A stretch of DNA of 64,000 bases from Cymbomonas tetramitiformis (lineage: Eukaryota > Chlorophyta > Pyramimonadophyceae > Pyramimonadales > Pyramimonadaceae). Below the pieces are notes generated by a model. The model was given only the letters and a program-made list of their open reading frames with translations, was not told where the DNA came from and made no database searches. How positions within the stretch are numbered: position 1 is the stretch's first letter; each line of letters starts with the position of its first letter. Shown here piece by piece: positions 22,057 through 34,000 of the stretch. The stretch spans positions 1 to 64,000 of the forward strand of contig LGRX02024601.1 in assembly GCA_001247695.2 (NCBI GenBank), in the 5' to 3' direction. Position numbers and translations under genes: made by a program.

Positions 22057-25000
22057 GTACTTCATGCAAGCCCAATTCGCGATTATTACTAGATCTCCAA
22101 CCGGTCTATTTTACCTTGAATCCGCGTTCCCAATTTGCCCGGTGTGCAGCGAAATCTAAGTTTATTGCGCAATCCTTTTGTTTATCACGTAGTGGCGCGA
22201 TCACCGGGCGCGGGTGGCGCATGCTATAGTCCGCTGACGAATCGGTGCGTCTTGAGGATGGCGCGTGTGCACATCGGACCTGCCACATTCATTCGTGCAT
22301 CATTGTGCTCAAGGTGCAGCAGAGCGGAGGAGGTTTATCAAGCGATCGCTGAGCAGCGGGTTTGTTGAGGATTGCTGACGGTCGATGTGCTTGCTGTCTG
22401 TTCTTGCAGCGTGGTCTGACAACTATGTTGACTCGTACTCCGATACATATACCGACTCCGACATTCCACCTTCTCCTCCGCCGCCGAGTCTTTCACCCCC
22501 ACTGTCTCCTCCACCCCCAGGTACTTCATGCAGGCCCAATTCGTGGTTATTACTAGATCTCCAACCGGTCTATTCTACCTTGAATCCGCGTTCCCAATTT
22601 GCCCGGTGTGCAGCGAAACCTAAGTTTATTGCGCAATCCTTTTGTTTATCACGAAGTGGCGCGATCACCGGGCGCGGGTGGTGCTTGCTATAGTCCGCTG
22701 ACGAATCGGTGCGTCTTGAGGATGGCGCGTGTGCACATCGGTGCTGCCATATTCATTCGTGCATCATTGTGCTCAAGGTGCAGCAGAGCGGAGGAGGTTT
22801 ATCAAGCGATCGCTGAGCAGCGGGTGTGTTGAGGATTGCTGACGGTCGATGTGCTTGCTGTCTGTTCTTGCAGCGTGGTCTGACAACTATGTCGACGCCG
22901 ACTCGGACTCCGATACTGATAGCGACTCCGACATTCCACCTTCTCCTCCGCCGCTGAGTCTTCCACCCCCATCACCACCACCTCCACTCTCACCCGCCAC
23001 CTCACCAACCACTTTGCCCACCTCTTCACCCACCCGCTTGCCGACAGACTCCCCCACCCCCTCGCTGGCGGACTCCCCCACCACCTTACGGCCGCCACCT
23101 CCACCAGGCACTGTCACCGTTGACTCGGTCAACTCCTCGACATCATTTTCGGGACTGGACATCTCCGCGTTTAGCAACGCCTCATTTTCTGCCGAATTCC
23201 AGGCCTCCTTCTCGTCACAGATGGCAGCTGCCGCAGGGGTGGGAACCTCGGACGTCGAGGTGACCTCCATTGTGAGTGGCAGTGTCAGTATCACGTCTAG
23301 TGTGTATTTCCCCAGCACCGCTACATCTACCGCCTCCGCCTTCTCCACTACTCTCACCTCAAACCCTGAAGCGGTCTTCACCACCTTCGGGAGTACCTAT
23401 GGCAATGTAAGCGTGGCCAATGTCCACGTGGCAACAGCCACACAGGTCTACTCACCACCGCTGCCACCACCACCCCCACCTTCTACTTCGCCGCCGAGTC
23501 TTCCACGCCCACCTTCTCCTCCAATGCCGAGTCCTCCACCCCCATTGTCGCCACCCTCTCCGCTGCCACCTCACCGCGCCACCCTCACCGCTGCCTCCAT
23601 CCCCACCGCCGCAGGAGGAGTGCGGGGACAACTCGACGTACTCGGTGTACGTCATCGACGGCTACTACAACTGCTCGCAGCTGACGGCGCTGAGTGAGCA
23701 GTACAGGGTGTCGAGCTGCACGGAGCTGCAGGAGAGCACGGGCGGGGCGATCTCGGCGGAGACAGAGAGCGAGATCATCGCGCAGTGTGCCGCGACGTGC
23801 GGGGCGTGTGCAACGCCGCCGGCACCGCCGCCGCATGACGACTATGTCGACTCCGACTCTGACTCCGATACTGATAGCGACTCCGACATTCCACCTTCTC
23901 CTCCGCCGCTGAGTCTTCCACGCCCACCTTCTCCTCCAACGCCGAGTCCTCCACCCCCATTGTCGCCACCCTCTCCGCTGCCACCCTCACCGCCGCCACC
24001 CTCACCGCTGCCTCCATCCCCACCGCCGCAGGAGGAGTGCGGGGACAACTCGACGTACTCGGTGTACGTCATCGACGGCTACTACAACTGCTCGCAGCTG
24101 ACGGCGCTGAGTGAGCAGTACAGGGTGTCGAGCTGCACGGAGCTGCAGGAGAGCACGGGCGGGGCGATCTCGGAGGAGACAGAGAGCGAGATCATCGCGC
24201 AGTGTGCCGCGACGTGCGGGGCGTGTGCAACGCCGCCGGCACCGCCGCCGCGTGACGACTATGTCGACTCCGACTCTGACTCGGATACTGTTAGCGACTC
24301 CGTCATTCCACCTTCTCCTCCGCCGCTGAGTCTTCCATCCCCACCTTCTCCTCCAACGCCGAGTCCTTCACCCCCATTGTCGCCACCCTCTCCGCTGCCA
24401 CCCTCACCGCCGCCACCCTCACCGCTGCCTCCATCCCCACCGCCGCAGGAGGAGTGCGGGGACAACTCGACGTACTCGGTGTACGTCATCGACGGCTACT
24501 ACAACTGCTCGCAGCTGACGGCGCTGAGTGAGCAGTACAGGGTGTCGAGCTGCACGGAGCTGCAGGAGAGCACGGGCGGGGCGATCTCGGCGGAGACAGA
24601 GAGCGAGATCATCGCGCAGTGTGCCGCGACGTGCGGGGCGTGTGCAACGCCGCCGGCACCGCCGCCGCGTGACGACTATGTCGACTCCGACTCTGACTCG
24701 GATACTGATAGCGACTCCGACATTCCACCTTCTCCTCCGCCGCTGAGTCTTCCATCCCCACCTTCTCCTCCAACGCCGAGTCCTTCACCCCCATTGTCGC
24801 CACCCTCTCCGCTGCCACCCTCACCGCCGCCACCCTCACCGCTGCCTCCATCCCCACCGCCGCAGGAGGAGTGCGGGGACAACTCGACGTACTCGGTGTA
24901 CGTCATCGACGGCTACTACAACTGCTCGCAGCTGACGGCGCTGAGTGAGCAGTACAGGGTGTCGAGCTGCACGGAGCTGCAGGAGAGCACGGGCGGGGTG

Positions 25001-28000
25001 ATCTCGGCGGAGACAGAGAGCGAGATCATCGCGCAGTGTGCCGCGACGTGCGGGGCGTGTGCAACGCCGCCGGCACCGCCGCCGCGTGACGACTATGTCG
25101 ACTCCGACTCTGACTCCGATACTGATAGCGACTCCGACATTCCACCTTCTCCTCCGCCGCTGAGTCTTCCACCCCAACCTTCTCCTCCAACGCCGAGTCC
25201 TCCACCCCCATTGTCGCCACCCTCTCCGCTGCCACCCTCACCGCCGCCACCCTCACCGCTGCCTCCATCCCCACCGCCGCAGGAGGAGTGCGGGGACAAC
25301 TCGACGTACTCGGTGTACGTCATCGACGGCTACTACAACTGCTCGCAGCTGACGGCGCTGAGTGAGCAGTACAGGGTGTCGAGCTGCACGGAGCTGCAGG
25401 AGAGCACGGGCGGGGCGATCTCGGAGGAGACAGAGAGCGAGATCATCGCGCAGTGTGCCGCGACGTGCGGGGCGTGTGCAACGCCGCCGGCACCGCCGCC
25501 GCGTGACGACTATGTCGACTCCGACTCTGACTCCGATACTGATAGCGACTCCGACATTCCACCTTCTCCTCCGCCGCTGAGTCTTCCACGCCCACCTTCT
25601 CCTCCAACGCCGAGTCCTCCACCCCCATTGTCGCCACCCTCTCCGCTGCCACCCTCACCGCCGCCACCCTCACCGCTGCCTCCATCCCCACCGCCGCAGG
25701 AGGAGTGCGGGGACAACTCGACGTACTCGGTGTACGTCATCGACGGCTACTACAACTGCTCGCAGCTGACGGCGCTGAGTGAGCAGTACAGGGTGTCGAG
25801 CTGCACGGAGCTGCAGGAGAGCACGGGCGGGGCGATCTCGGAGGAGACAGAGAGCGAGATCATCGCGCAGTGTGCCGCGACGTGCGGGGCGTGTGCAACG
25901 CCGCCGGCACCGCCGCCGCGTGACGACTATGTCGACTCCGACTCTGACTCGGATACTGTTAGCGACTCCGTCATTCCACCTTCTCCTCCGCCGCTGAGTC
26001 TTCCATCCCCACCTTCTCCTCCAACGCCGAGTCCTTCACCCCCATTGTCGCCACCCTCTCCGCTGCCACCCTCACCGCCGCCACCCTCACCGCTGCCTCC
26101 ATCCCCACCGCCGCAGGAGGAGTGCGGGGACAACTCGACGTACTCGGTGTACGTCATCGACGGCTACTACAACTGCTCGCAGCTGACGGCGCTGAGTGAG
26201 CAGTACAGGGTGTCGAGCTGCACGGAGCTGCAGGAGAGCACGGGCGGGGTGATCTCGGCGGAGACAGAGAGCGAGATCATCGCGCAGTGTGCCGCGACGT
26301 GCGGGGCGTGTGCAACGCCGCCGGCACCGCCGCCGCGTGACGACTATGTCGACTCCGACTCTGACTCCGATACTGATAGCGACTCCGACATTCCACCTTC
26401 TCCTCCGCCGCTGAGTCTTCCACCCCAACCTTCTCCTCCAACGCCGAGTCCTCCACCCCCATTGTCGCCACCCTCTCCGCTGCCACCCTCACCGCCGCCA
26501 CCCTCACCGCTGCCTCCATCCCCACCGCCGCAGGAGGAGTGCGGGGACAACTCGACGTACTCGGTGTACGTCATCGACGGCTACTACAACTGCTCGCAGC
26601 TGACGGCGCTGAGTGAGCAGTACAGGGTGTCGAGCTGCACGGAGCTGCAGGAGAGTACGGGCGGGGCGATCTCGGAGGAGACAGAGAGCGAGATCATCAC
26701 GCAGTGTGCCGCGACGTGCGGGGCGTGTGCAACGCCGCCGGCACCGCCGCCGCGTGACGACTATGTCGACTCCGACTCTGACTCCGATACTGATAGCGAC
26801 TCCGACATTCCACCTTCTCCTCCACCGCTGAGTCTTCCACGCCCACCTTCTCCTCCAACGCCGAGTCCTCCACCCCCATTGTCGCCACCCTCTCCGCTGC
26901 CACCCTCACCGCCGCCACCCTCTTCGCTGCCTCCATCCCCACCGCCGCAGGAGGAGTGCGGGGACAACTCGACGTACTCGGTGTACGTCATCGACGGCTA
27001 CTACAACTGCTCGCAGCTGACGGCGCTGAGTGAGCAGTACAGGGTGTCGAGCTGCACGGAGCTGCAGGAGAGTACGGGCGGGGCGATCTCGGAGGAGACA
27101 GAGAGCGAGATCATCACGCAGTGTGCCGCGACGTGCGGGGCGTGTGCAACGCCGCCGGCACCGCCGCCGCGTGACGACTATGTCGACTCCGACTCTGACT
27201 CGGATACTGATAGCGACTCCGACATTCCACCTTCTCCTCCGCCGCTGAGTCTTCCATCCCCACCTTCTCCTCCAACGCCGAGTCCTTCACCCCCATTGTC
27301 GCCACCCTCTCCGCTGCCACCCTCACCGCCGCCACCCTCACCGCTGCCTCCATCCCCACCGCCGCAGGAGGAGTGCGGGGACAACTCGACGTACTCGGTG
27401 TACGTCATCGACGGCTACTACAACTGCTTGCAGCTGACGGCGCTGAGTGAGCAGTACGGGGTGTCGAGCTGCACGGAGCTGCACGAGAGCACGGGCGGGG
27501 CGATCTCGGCGGAGACAGAGAGCGAGATCATCGCGCAGTGTGCCGCGACGTGCGGGGCGTGTGCAACTCCGCCGACACCGACGCTGCATGACAACTATGT
27601 CGACTCCGACTCGGACTCGGACTACGATACCGACTCCGACATTCCACCTTCTCCTCCGCCGCCGAGTCCTCCACCCCCACCTTCTCCTCCAACACCGAGT
27701 CCTCCACCCCCATTGTCGCCACCCTCTCCGCTGCCACCCTCACCGCCGCCACCCTCACCGCTGCCTCCATCCCCACCGCCGCCGGAGGAGTGCGGGGACA
27801 ACTCGACGTACTCGGTGTACGTCATCGACGGCTACTACAACTGCTCGCAGCTGACGGCGCTGAGTGAGCAGTACGGGGTGTCGAGCTGCACGGAGCTGCA
27901 CGAGAGCACGGGCGGGGCGATCTCGGCGGAGACAGAGAGCGAGATCATCGCGCAGTGTGCCGCAACGTGCGGGGCGTGTGCAACGCCGCCACCACCGCCG

Positions 28001-31000
28001 CTGTCGCCGCCGCTGGAGGAGTGCGGGGACAACTCGACGTACTCGGTGTACGTCATCGACGGCTACTACAACTGCTCGCAGCTGACGGCGCTGAGTGAGC
28101 AGTACGGGGTGTCGAGCTGCACGGAGCTGCACGAGAGCACGGGCGGGGCGATCTCGGCGGAGACAGAGAGCGAGATCATCGCGCAGTGTGCCGCGACGTG
28201 CGGGGCGTGTGCAACTCCGCCGGCACCGGCGCCGCATGACAACTATGTCGATTCCGACTCTGACTCGGACTCCGATACCGACTCCGACATTCCACCTTCT
28301 CCTCCGCCGCTGAGTCTTCCACCCCCATCACCACCTCCACTCTCACCCGCCACCTCACCAACCACTTTGCCCACCTCTTTACCCACCCGCTTGCCGACAG
28401 ACTCCCCCACCCCCTCGCCGGCGGACTCCCCCACCACCTTACGGCCGCCACCTCCACCAGGCACTGTCACCGTTGACTCGGTCAACTCCTCGACATCATT
28501 TTCGGGACTGGACATCTCCGCGTTTAGCAACGCCTCATTTTCTGCCGAATTCCAGGCCTCCTTCTCGTCGCAGATGGCAGCTGCCGCAGGGGTGGGAACC
28601 TCGGACGTCGAGGTGACCTCCATTGTGAGTGGCAGTGTCAGTATCACGTCTAGTGTGTATTTCCCCAGCACCGCTACATCTACCGCCTCCGCCTTCTCCA
28701 CTACTCTCACCTCAAACCCTGAAGCGGTCTTCACCACCTTCGGGAGTACCTATGGCAATGTAAGCGTGGCCAGTGTCCACGTGGCAACAGCCACACAGGT
28801 CTACTCACCACCGCTGCCACCACCACTTCCACCTTCTACTTCCCCACCTCCGTCACCGCCGCCACCTCCTCCGCCGCCGCCACCGCCTCCGTGCCCGCCG
28901 CCGCCATCACCACCTCCGCCGCCGCCTCCGCCACCGTGTCCCCCGCCACCACCCTCGGATTTTGCGGCTTATGCCGTTCCCTCCATCCGCCTGACCAGTG
29001 CGTCGCCGGGGTTCCCCACGAGCTCCGTGGCGTCCGCCATCGCGTCGGCGCAGTTCTACCGCACCTTCGCAGCCTTCAACAATGACATCCCCGGCAGTTC
29101 AGGAAACGCGGAGCTCCAGCTGGGAGGCACGCCATGCTCTGGAGGGGATCTGCCTGACAGCTTCAGCACTCGCTCCAGTGGGTCGTTCGCGACTGATAAG
29201 GAGCAGGTTGCAGTGGTGCGCGCGGTGCTGAGGACCGGCACAATCTACCACGACAGGTCCAGCATCAGCGTGCAGTACTCGGTGGTGGATGAGGCTGGGC
29301 GGCCGCAGGTGGACCTATCAGGGCTGAGTATGCAGATGGTGATAAGCAACAGCGATGCGTCGTCGACACTGAGCGGCTCCTGCGGCACGCCGGACTCCTC
29401 CACGGGGACAGCGGACTGCTCCTCCAGTGATACGGAGGTTTTCAGCTGGTTCAGCACATCAGGATCAAGCACAGCAAGTGTGGTGGTGAGGGCGGAGTAC
29501 AGCGGGGCCGTGCTGGCAGAGAGCGCGGCGATGGAGATGACGCTTGCGGCGCAGGTGGCGCACTCGGGGATGAGCAGCGCCGGGATGGTCATGACGATGC
29601 CGGCGAGCCCGCGATACGCTGGAGACTCTTTCACGTCGCAGGTGTACGGCCATACCAGCGGGTATCCTCTGAGTACCTTCGGGTTCACGGTGCTGTACAA
29701 CAGCGCTGTGCTGCAGTACGACTCGACGACGGGTGACTCAAAGTACCTTACCCCGACGGTGAACGACTACACGGAGGGGCAGGTGGTGGTGCTGACGAGC
29801 GGGCTGGCTGACGGGGTGACAAATGCTGATGTGACCGGAGAGGCCATCGAGTTGGCAACCATCCAGTTCAGGTTGGCGTCAGATGCGAGCGCCCGGACGC
29901 ACAGCAACGCGCTGAACTGCACGGTGAAGGAGATGGTGAGCACGAACAGCGTGCAGCTGGACGGCACGGTGAACGCGCCGGCGCAGATCAACGACGAGAA
30001 GGGCGGAGCAGTGTACGAGGGGCAGCTGAGCGTGCAAGCCACGGAGGTGGTGGGGATGTATGCGTACGTGAGCGAGGCCGAGCTGTTCAACACGGGTTTC
30101 CTGACGGGCACGGCGGTGACGAGTGAGGTCACGGTGAAAGAGGTGTACAATCAGGTGGGGGTGGCCGACGGGGTGGCGGCGAGCCCGGCATGCTCCATCG
30201 ACTCTCAAGGCGAAGTGGCTTGGGCCTCCGGGTGCACGGTGACTTTGGACGAGAGCCACACGGCGGGGGCAAGCGCCGTGAATGTGACGGTGCGGACCGG
30301 GTCGCACAGCTCGCGGGTGGCGGTGCGGGTGTGGTTCCCACAGGAGGTGAGGGCGTGGGTGAGCGATGCGGAGCTGAATGCCATCGCCGGGGCATTCCAG
30401 GTGCAGGCGTGCGCACAGCCACGGTTTCAGAGCACGAACATCGGGGCCACGGCGACGTTCGGTGGGGCGGGGCTGAGCAATGTGAGTGGGCTGGACGTCA
30501 GCTGCATGGTGGAGTTTGCATCCACAAACTCCACGGCGCTGGAGGTGAGCGGCACAAGTGCACAAGGGCTGTCCGTGGGCCAAGCCGACGTGTACATCAC
30601 AGGCGGCGCGGAGGCTCTCGAGACGATGGGCAGAGCGCAAGTGGAGGTGGCGCAGACGGAGGTGACGGTGGAGCACATGAGCGCAATGCTGACCACCGGC
30701 GCGGAATGGGACGCTCTGGAGTCATCGAGTGTGAGCCTGGATGCGGCGAGCCAGCTTGAGGTGAGAGTGACGCTGCAGCAGACGCTGACCAAGGAGGAGC
30801 AGTACGGTCCCATCTTCACGTATGCGCTGTTCTCCGACTCGAGTCTGGTGGAGCTGAAGCAGGCCGACGGGGTGGAGGTGAGCGTGAATCCGGACTACGT
30901 GGCCTGCCTGGAGCTGTCGGATGACACGGAGTCGAGTGCGGACATGAAGGGCACGGTGCCCAGCGGCGGAGAGAGTGGCTCATCCCACGGCATGCTGTTG

Positions 31001-34000
31001 GTGAACTGGCAGGATGCGTGCACTGGCACCGAAATCTCGACAGGGATCGGGGAAGTGACGGTGGCCTTGTCTCCTCCGGTGTCTGCTGCGATCACGGCGA
31101 AGCACTCCTCGATTGCGAGATCAACGGACCCGGCTGCGGCGAGCCCCATCAGCGTCCCGACGTCGAGCGCCCTGACCGTGGTGATGACATATGAAGATGG
31201 CACCACCAAGGATATCACCATGGACTCGAGGACTGTGTACAGTGTGGTGGCAGGGGCGGACTTGGTGCTGGTGGAGCCCAGCAGCGCAGCCGCAGAGGCC
31301 AACAGCACGGCGAGCGAGTTCGGGAGTGCCACCATCAGGGCGTCGTTCCCAGAGTACAAGGGGGCCGAGAACATGAGTGCAAGCGTGGTGGTGGAGGTGA
31401 TCGGGCTGGAGTATGTGACGCTGTTCACCAGCCCCTACCCGGAGTACAGTGGAAGCGGCTCGGTCAACGAGACCGCCCTGAGCGTGGTGCAGTGCAGCGG
31501 GGTGCACCAGCGGGCCACCATGGCGCTGACGGTAACGCTGACTGACTCGAGCACCACGGACGTGACCTCGGCAAGCACGTACACGTCCTCGGGCAGTGGA
31601 GGGCTTAGTGTGAGCGGCACGGAGCTGGTGGCCAGCGGTGTCGGGCAGTATGCGGTGACGGGTACGTTTGAGGGAGTGGCCAGCAACAGTGTGGTGGTGA
31701 CGGTGAGCGACGACGTTGTGTACATCACATCTGTGCAGCACACATCGAGCTGGGACTCGGCGACCACGTTCCACGACCACCAGAATGCGACGAAGACCCT
31801 GAGTGTTGGGGTGGAGCTGAGCGACGGCACACAGTTCACAGATGCGGTGATCGGCACGCAGTCGAGCTGGATACCCGTGGCGCAGCTGCTGACGTTCTCG
31901 AGTGGCTCAACCGGAAGCATCAGCGTGGACGCCAATGGGGTGGCGACGCTGTTGGACAATCACTATGAGGCGGTGAGGCTGGTGGCGCAGGCCACCAACT
32001 GCTCTGCCGATGAATCGGGCAGCGCGTCACTTCCTTCTGACGTGGATGTGGTGAACGCCAACATGGCGCCGAAGGTGAATGACGTGGATCTGGGCAACGA
32101 GTATGGGCTGCAGTTCGACGTGGGGACGGCGGAGTCGTACATCGAGGTGCCGGTGTGGATCGAGACGGGGTCCGCGACGCTGAACGTGTTTGACATTCTG
32201 CTGACATTCGACCCGAGCCATCTGGAGGCCACGAGCTGCAGCGTGGGGAGTGCGTGGTCATCGTACGGCTTCACGTGCACGCTGAGCGATCCGGTGGAGG
32301 AGGTGCTGATCACGGGGGTGGAGATCTCAACGGATGTGCAAGGCTTGGTGCAGGTGGCCACGGTGCAGTTCAAGGTGCTGGCGGGCTTCTCGGTGACGGC
32401 GCTCACAGCCACCGTGCAGGGGCTTCAAACTTCATCGACGGAAATTGCGGAGGCGTACAGCGCCGTGGCGGGTCAAGGCATGGTGGCACAGGCTGGCCGG
32501 CGGCGCAGGCATCTGCTGAGCTCCTGGCAGGAGGTGCAGGGTGTGGCGGCGGAGCGGGCTCGCCGGCAGCAGCACGCGCAGGCGCGGCGGCTGCGGTCAT
32601 CGGGAGAGATGTTTGGCGACGTGAACGGAGATGGCGTGTTCGACACGTTTGACACGCAAGCTCTGAAGAAGTGGGCCACCGGCTATCCCGGGTACGGCAT
32701 GGACGAGGTGGGCAGCCTGAGCGCGTTCCAGAGGCAGCAGCTGGACCCGACCCTGGACTACCTGTCCGCCGCGGACGACGTGTCGAACTGCCCGACAGGA
32801 TGGGATGTGGGCACGCCGTGCCCGTCGCCGCTGGATGCGCAGTACCTGCAGTATGTGTACGCCAACTTCCTGCGCTTTGTGAAGCTGGAGACCCAGGCGG
32901 ACGCAGAGCCGGAGATATCCGGGGGCGAGATGACGATGTCCGTGGCCATCTACGACAAGAGCAGCGTGCCGGTGGTGAGCGACACGACGGTGGTGCAGTA
33001 CGAGCTGGGCACGACCGAGAACACCGACATGCAGGTGCTGGTAGGCCACAGCGCCTCCACAACGAGTGACGGGTGGATGGCAACGGCGGCAGGGCCAGAC
33101 AGCACGGACGGCTCTTTCACGCTGAGCACCGCCGGCATGGCGTACAATGCAACGAGGTTCTGGGCGGAGACCGGGGTGGGGGTGGTGTTCATCCTGCGCA
33201 CGTATGACACGCTGTACGCCACGTCCGAGGAGCGGGTATTTGCGTTCTGCGGGAGTGCGCTGGTGGGGTCGTCCTACTCCGCGTTCACGACGTTTGACTT
33301 CCCGGAACCGCCTCCGCCGCCGCCTCCCCCCCCGCCTTCACCGCCGCCACCTCCACCACCGCCACCTCCTCCTCCGCCTTCCCACCTCCACCGCCGCCAC
33401 CTCCATCACCCCCCACCCTCCACCACCTCCTCCCACCCCCTCCGCCGCCACCCCGTCACCCCCACCACCAACTATAACGACCTATGGTGGTTCGCTCGAC
33501 ACAATCGTTTACTTTCAGGGAACTTCAGACTCAACTTGTGTTTCAGTTTACGGTAGGCAGAATGAGAACGTGACTTCTGTTAGTATCAAAACGGTCTCAG
33601 GCCCAACAAACTTGTCATGGACTTTTCCAAATATCTCTGCAATGCACTCAACACCCTTGTGTGGGTATGAAATCGGAGAATACCTCTTGGCAGCAGAAGT
33701 GAGGTATGTGGATTACACAAAAGTCACCAGTTGGAACGCAACTATAACTTGCTTTTATGCTCCTCCTCCTCCCTCGCCCCCACCTCCGCCACCTCCTCCT
33801 CCACCTCCGCATCATGCTCCTGGCGCTGCCCACCGCCTCCCCCGCCACCACCACCCCCACCGCCTCCCACCGCCTCACTCACCCACCTCCTCCTCCGCCC
33901 CCACCGCCTCCACATGCACCTCACCGCCAGCACCTCCACCTCACCTCCCCCCACCTCCACCTCCCCCTCCTCCATCTCCCCACCGCCCGCCACCACCACC

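Noticed and set aside
23585..28457. Repeated Arg-rich and Gly/Glu-rich frames on both strands across the six-Cys array
   Set aside because: They repeat at the same 417-bp period and are alternative frames or antisense of the array, with no domain of their own.
29879..30676. Minus-strand 265-codon His/Arg-rich frame, repeated in each ectodomain copy
   Set aside because: It is antisense to conserved exon sequence, and crosses no intron only because it lies within one long exon. Its composition is typical of a mirror of GC-rich codons.
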